In this document: one piece after another, positions 4,622 through 7,208 of the stretch
Position numbering within the stretch: the first letter of the stretch is position 1
How the letters are laid out: every line of letters begins with the position of its first letter
The notes under the pieces: model-generated
Databases searched by the model: none
Seen by the model: only the letters and a program-made list of their open reading frames with translations
Told to the model about the DNA's origin: nothing
Assembly: GCA_002469605.1 (NCBI GenBank)
Contig: DKMV01000190.1
Span: 4,399 to 11,606, forward strand
Origin: Leclercia sp. UBA7405
GTDB taxonomy: Bacteria > Pseudomonadota > Gammaproteobacteria > Enterobacterales > Enterobacteriaceae
Length of the DNA stretch: 7,208 bases
Direction of reading: 5' to 3'
Translations under genes and position numbers: made by a program

Positions 4622-4783
4622 ATGCAAGAGAAAAAATGCGCTTACTGCAGCAAGCCCATCGAGCAGGGGAAGGAAGTTAAAAACAAATTGCTCTTCATCC
4701 GCGGCGCGCAGCTGGCGCGCGAACAACGCAATTACTGTTCAGTTCGTTGTGCCTCTTACGACCAGATGGCCCACGAGGCATAA
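4622..4783 (+). CDS. Small zinc-ribbon-like protein (YdaE-type position)
   Basis: A 53-residue protein with four cysteines in two knuckles, CAYC (6-9) and CSVRC (39-43). They are separated by a basic and hydrophobic stretch (KNKLLFIRGAQLAREQRNY). This is the pattern of a treble-clef or ribbon-type zinc site. GGAGGG lies 4 bases before the ATG, so translation should be strong. In the Rac prophage a small zinc-binding protein, YdaE, also lies close upstream of recE on the same strand; this gene may be its counterpart by position, but I cannot align the sequences from memory. It could bind nucleic acid or a protein partner. The same reading frame stays open for 45 codons after the TAA. Confidence 0.75.
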   Translation: MQEKKCAYCSKPIEQGKEVKNKLLFIRGAQLAREQRNYCSVRCASYDQMAHEA

Positions 4784-4922
4784 CGTAAAAGCCGCGCAAG
4801 GCGGCCCGTACGTCCGGTGACACCGACCAAAGTTCCACCGGAATTTTTACCAAAACCAAAAACACACCCAATGGGCGCTATCTCTGGCCCGGGGATCTTA
4901 CATCCAAAAATGAGGATCTGAC
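4784..4922 (+). other. Spacer before recE with hairpins and an open frame
   Basis: This 139-base spacer holds a GCCGC-GCAAG-GCGGC hairpin (4791-4805). A second inverted repeat, TCCGGTG/CACCGGA (4813-4819, 4836-4842), is followed by T5 (4844-4848) and resembles a weak terminator or attenuator with a 16-base loop. The frame of the upstream zinc protein continues open from 4784 to a TGA at 4919-4921, one base before the recE ATG. It would encode a basic, Pro-rich stretch including VTPTKVPPEFLPKPKTHPMG from a GTG at 4817. No Shine-Dalgarno precedes that GTG. Confidence 0.45.
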
Positions 4923-7208
4923 ATGGAATTTTTCTATGTGGTCAAAGCCACTCAGAAATCCGGTAAGAAAGATGCAGTGGTCTGGTTCACTGCCAAAACT
5001 CAATCTCGCGCCGCGCTGATGATGGACGTTGCGCTGGAAGACGCAGAAATTGAAAGTGGCCGCGGTAAAGACTACGCCAAGCCTGTACGCACCGATTTCC
5101 CAGTGTACGACGACCTCCCGGAAGAAGGTACCGTGGATTTCACCTGGTGCGAACGCTATGAGCTGGCCGACGACCAGCGCACCTGGAACGTGATCCCCGG
5201 AGCCGCGGATCAGGGTGAAACCACCCTCGCCCCAGTGACCACCAGTGATGAAGAACTGCCTGCCGCGCCGGTAACCTCTACTCATACCGCAGGCACCGGC
5301 AAAACGTCCCTGCTTGAAAATCGCACCCCGGCGGTTCGCTTCGCCGTCCATCTATTGGGTGATAAATACCTTTCGGCGATCAGCCAGGAGCAGCACATCG
5401 TTGCCAACGAACTGGCGACCGATGAGGGGAATGCTTACTTCCAGAACCTGATGCAGGCCAAAAATGACGTTGGTGATATTGGCGATCTGAGCCTGCATAC
5501 CGAGTGGAAACTGGTGCAGGCCGTTAAAGACGTTTTTCCTCAGGACAAAGTGCACGAACCTGCGCTAATGGCATCCTACATGTCGAGCTGGATTGAAGCC
5601 GATGCAGGTGATCGCAATCAGCTGGTCGAAGACTGGAAGAGTGAGAAACTTCCGGCAAAACCTGAGGTGCCAGAAGTCCGGTTTGAGAACGGCCTCAGGA
5701 TCGAAAAAAACGACGATGAGAATACCCGTTATCCCGTCTGCAAATTGCCGTTCCGCAAACAGCTGCTTGCCCAACTGACGGTGGACGAACTGCGCCATCA
5801 TGTCACCCGTGGTGAACATACGGAACTGCATGCGTTGGAGAATGACATCGATAACAACTACGTCCAGACTCTTCTGCTTGCTGCTGAAAGCTGCCCAGAG
5901 CTGAAGGATTTCGATACCAAAGGCCTGTGGAGCTATACCAACGCGGTCCGAAAGGTATTCAGCCAGGAAAAACGTCACGAGTTGGCTCTGGTACTTCGCT
6001 TCACCAGAATCTGGGTGGCTACTGAGGCCAGTGACCACGACATCCTGACCAGTGAATGGGCAGCCGGCCATCGCATTGATGATATAGGTATTCAAAAAGA
6101 CCAGAAATCAGAAGAGCTACAACCTTCGGAGCCGTATAAGCGCGCAGTGCCGCAGAACATGGCGAACCTGAGCATCGAGATTGCGATCGCCATGCTCTAT
6201 CCGGACGCCGTACCCGGGAAAATCAACCGTGCGCAGCTTATGGCCGCCAAAGAACTGGCTGACAAAAAAGACGAGGCTCACTCCAAGGCACTCAAGGTGC
6301 TCGGCAAAACCTCTGATATTACCGATTACAACGCTGACAGTATTTTTGGCATTGCCCGTGCACTTCCCTGGAGTGGAGATATAACCACGGTCGAACTGCG
6401 TAAACTGGTTCGTGAATGGTTCACCGCGAACGGCATCTATGAAAATGGCGAGCGTTCAAAGGGCTATCCAGAGTGGGATGAAGATCCTCGCGCAGGCCGC
6501 AAGGTGACAGTGGAAGAGCCAGCAGCAATCAGCCAGCCGCAGGTCGCGAACCTAGGCGGCGGCATGTTCTCCATCGATGGCCTGCTGGGTGGAAATACTA
6601 ACCCGGCCATCAATATTCCCTCAAATGAAGTAGAAAAACCGGAAACCATAGCGGAGACCACCAGCGATGTGCAGATGGAAGCGACTCAGCCAGAAAAAGA
6701 CAAAACTGTTGATGCGGTACCACCAGGCGAAAGCGTTGATGCAGCTGATCCGCAAACAGATACCCTGAACCCGGCTGAGGTGCTGGCCGCCGCGGCGCCG
6801 GAGCTGGCGAACGCCACCACGGAGGAGTCGACCACCGAAGCATCAGAGGAGAAAGCGAGCGCGCCGGAAGAGCAACCTTCACAACCGGTCCCGGAATACC
6901 CGGCGTACTTTGAACCTGGCCGTTATGAAGGTCTGCCGAATGACGTTTATCACGCAGCGAACGGGATCAGCTCCACTCAGGTGAAGGATGCCCGGGTCAG
7001 CCTGATGTACTTCAAAGCCCGCCACGTCGCCAAAACCATCCCGCGCGCCCCTTCCAAGGTGCTGGACATGGGTAATCTTGTTCACGCCCTGGCGCTGCAG
7101 CCTGAAAACCTCGAGGCAGAGTTCAGCGTAGTGCCGGAGATCCCGGAAGGGGCTTTCACCACTGCCGCCACCCTGCGCGAGTTCATCGACGCGCAGAACG
7201 CCAGCCTG
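4923..7208 (+). CDS. recE: RecE-type exodeoxyribonuclease VIII, 3' end beyond window
   Basis: Open for 762 codons to the window edge; GAGGA lies 6 bases before the ATG. RecE is a 5'-3' double-strand DNA exonuclease that prepares ends for RecT-type annealing. Residues 59-81 (FPVYDDLPEEGTVDFTW...) match the Rac RecE N-terminus (FPVVNDLPAEGEIDFTW). Residues about 152-240 and 293-381 are an internal duplication; the second copy (KVF...LTSEWAAGHRI) corresponds to Rac RecE KVFP...LLTKEWMKGNRV. Residues 412-510 form another helical region. Residues 561-659 are an acidic, Pro/Thr/Ser-rich linker. The nuclease core starts at about 660 (EPGRYEGLPNDVYHAANGIS); His721 in LDMGNLVHALALQPE corresponds to the catalytic His of the Rac enzyme. 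The Asp/Asp/Lys residues should lie beyond the edge. From Rac RecE (866 residues) the full protein should be about 930-940 residues. Confidence 0.93.
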   Translation, partial: MEFFYVVKATQKSGKKDAVVWFTAKTQSRAALMMDVALEDAEIESGRGKDYAKPVRTDFPVYDDLPEEGTVDFTWCERYELADDQRTWNVIPGAADQGETTLAPVTTSDEELPAAPVTSTHTAGTGKTSLLENRTPAVRFAVHLLGDKYLSAISQEQHIVANELATDEGNAYFQNLMQAKNDVGDIGDLSLHTEWKLVQAVKDVFPQDKVHEPALMASYMSSWIEADAGDRNQLVEDWKSEKLPAKPEVPEVRFENGLRIEKNDDENTRYPVCKLPFRKQLLAQLTVDELRHHVTRGEHTELHALENDIDNNYVQTLLLAAESCPELKDFDTKGLWSYTNAVRKVFSQEKRHELALVLRFTRIWVATEASDHDILTSEWAAGHRIDDIGIQKDQKSEELQPSEPYKRAVPQNMANLSIEIAIAMLYPDAVPGKINRAQLMAAKELADKKDEAHSKALKVLGKTSDITDYNADSIFGIARALPWSGDITTVELRKLVREWFTANGIYENGERSKGYPEWDEDPRAGRKVTVEEPAAISQPQVANLGGGMFSIDGLLGGNTNPAINIPSNEVEKPETIAETTSDVQMEATQPEKDKTVDAVPPGESVDAADPQTDTLNPAEVLAAAAPELANATTEESTTEASEEKASAPEEQPSQPVPEYPAYFEPGRYEGLPNDVYHAANGISSTQVKDARVSLMYFKARHVAKTIPRAPSKVLDMGNLVHALALQPENLEAEFSVVPEIPEGAFTTAATLREFIDAQNASL

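Noticed and set aside
4878..6095. Minus-strand open frames (4878-5351, 5352-5555, 5565-6095)
   Set aside because: All lie opposite recE, whose plus-strand frame is open for 762 codons and shows family similarity. They are a by-product of recE codon bias.
1..7208. tRNA genes, insertion sequences or attachment sites
   Set aside because: No tRNA-like cloverleaf, transposase or terminal inverted repeats were noticed by eye, and the gene order is continuous. Attachment sites would lie outside this region.

Overview
The window is the early-control and replication region of a lambdoid temperate phage or prophage from an enterobacterium. The host could be Klebsiella, Enterobacter, Citrobacter or Salmonella; the sequence alone does not settle it. 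Lambda-type O and P replication genes, a Rac-like YdaS/YdaT pair and a Rac-like RecE exonuclease lie together around one short repressor gene. Compared with the usual lambda map the window is reversed: the 'right' operon reads leftward (minus strand) and the 'left' operon reads rightward (plus strand).

Left part, minus strand, read from about 3700 down to 1: a Cro/YdaS-type HTH protein, a YdaT-type regulator in the place of lambda cII, replication protein O, replication protein P, a DUF1627-type protein with two winged-helix modules, a small third winged-helix protein, and the first 32 codons of another gene that leaves the window. The genes are packed with gaps of 11 to 84 bases or with overlaps (O/P 17 bp, DUF1627/wHTH 11 bp, then an ATGA junction), so this is one long early operon. 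The replication origin lies inside O. It has three 21-bp iterons, an AT-rich tract and a 28-bp dyad that closely resembles the one in the lambda origin.

Centre: a 139-residue HTH repressor is transcribed rightward, divergent from cro, and ends in an intrinsic terminator. It has no room for the LexA-type peptidase domain. Four 17-bp inverted repeats of the form TACAAR-N5-YTTGTA lie in two clusters, two between repressor and cro and two just beyond the repressor terminator. They are the likely right and left operators.

Right part, plus strand: an 86-base leader between the left operator and the first gene, a 68-residue unrecognised protein, a 53-residue CxxC...CxxxC probable zinc protein, a 139-base spacer with hairpins, and then recE. 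The recE gene starts at 4923 and is still open at the window edge (762 codons seen). Its N-terminal part carries an ungapped internal duplication, followed by an acidic, proline-rich linker and the beginning of the RecE nuclease core.

Working model: the repressor holds both operons off from the two operator clusters. After release, Cro/YdaS and YdaT take over the decision circuit, O and P bring the host helicase to the origin inside O, and RecE (with a RecT-type partner expected beyond the edge) provides recombination. No N-type antiterminator, toxin with a clear identity, tRNA, insertion sequence or CRISPR array was seen.
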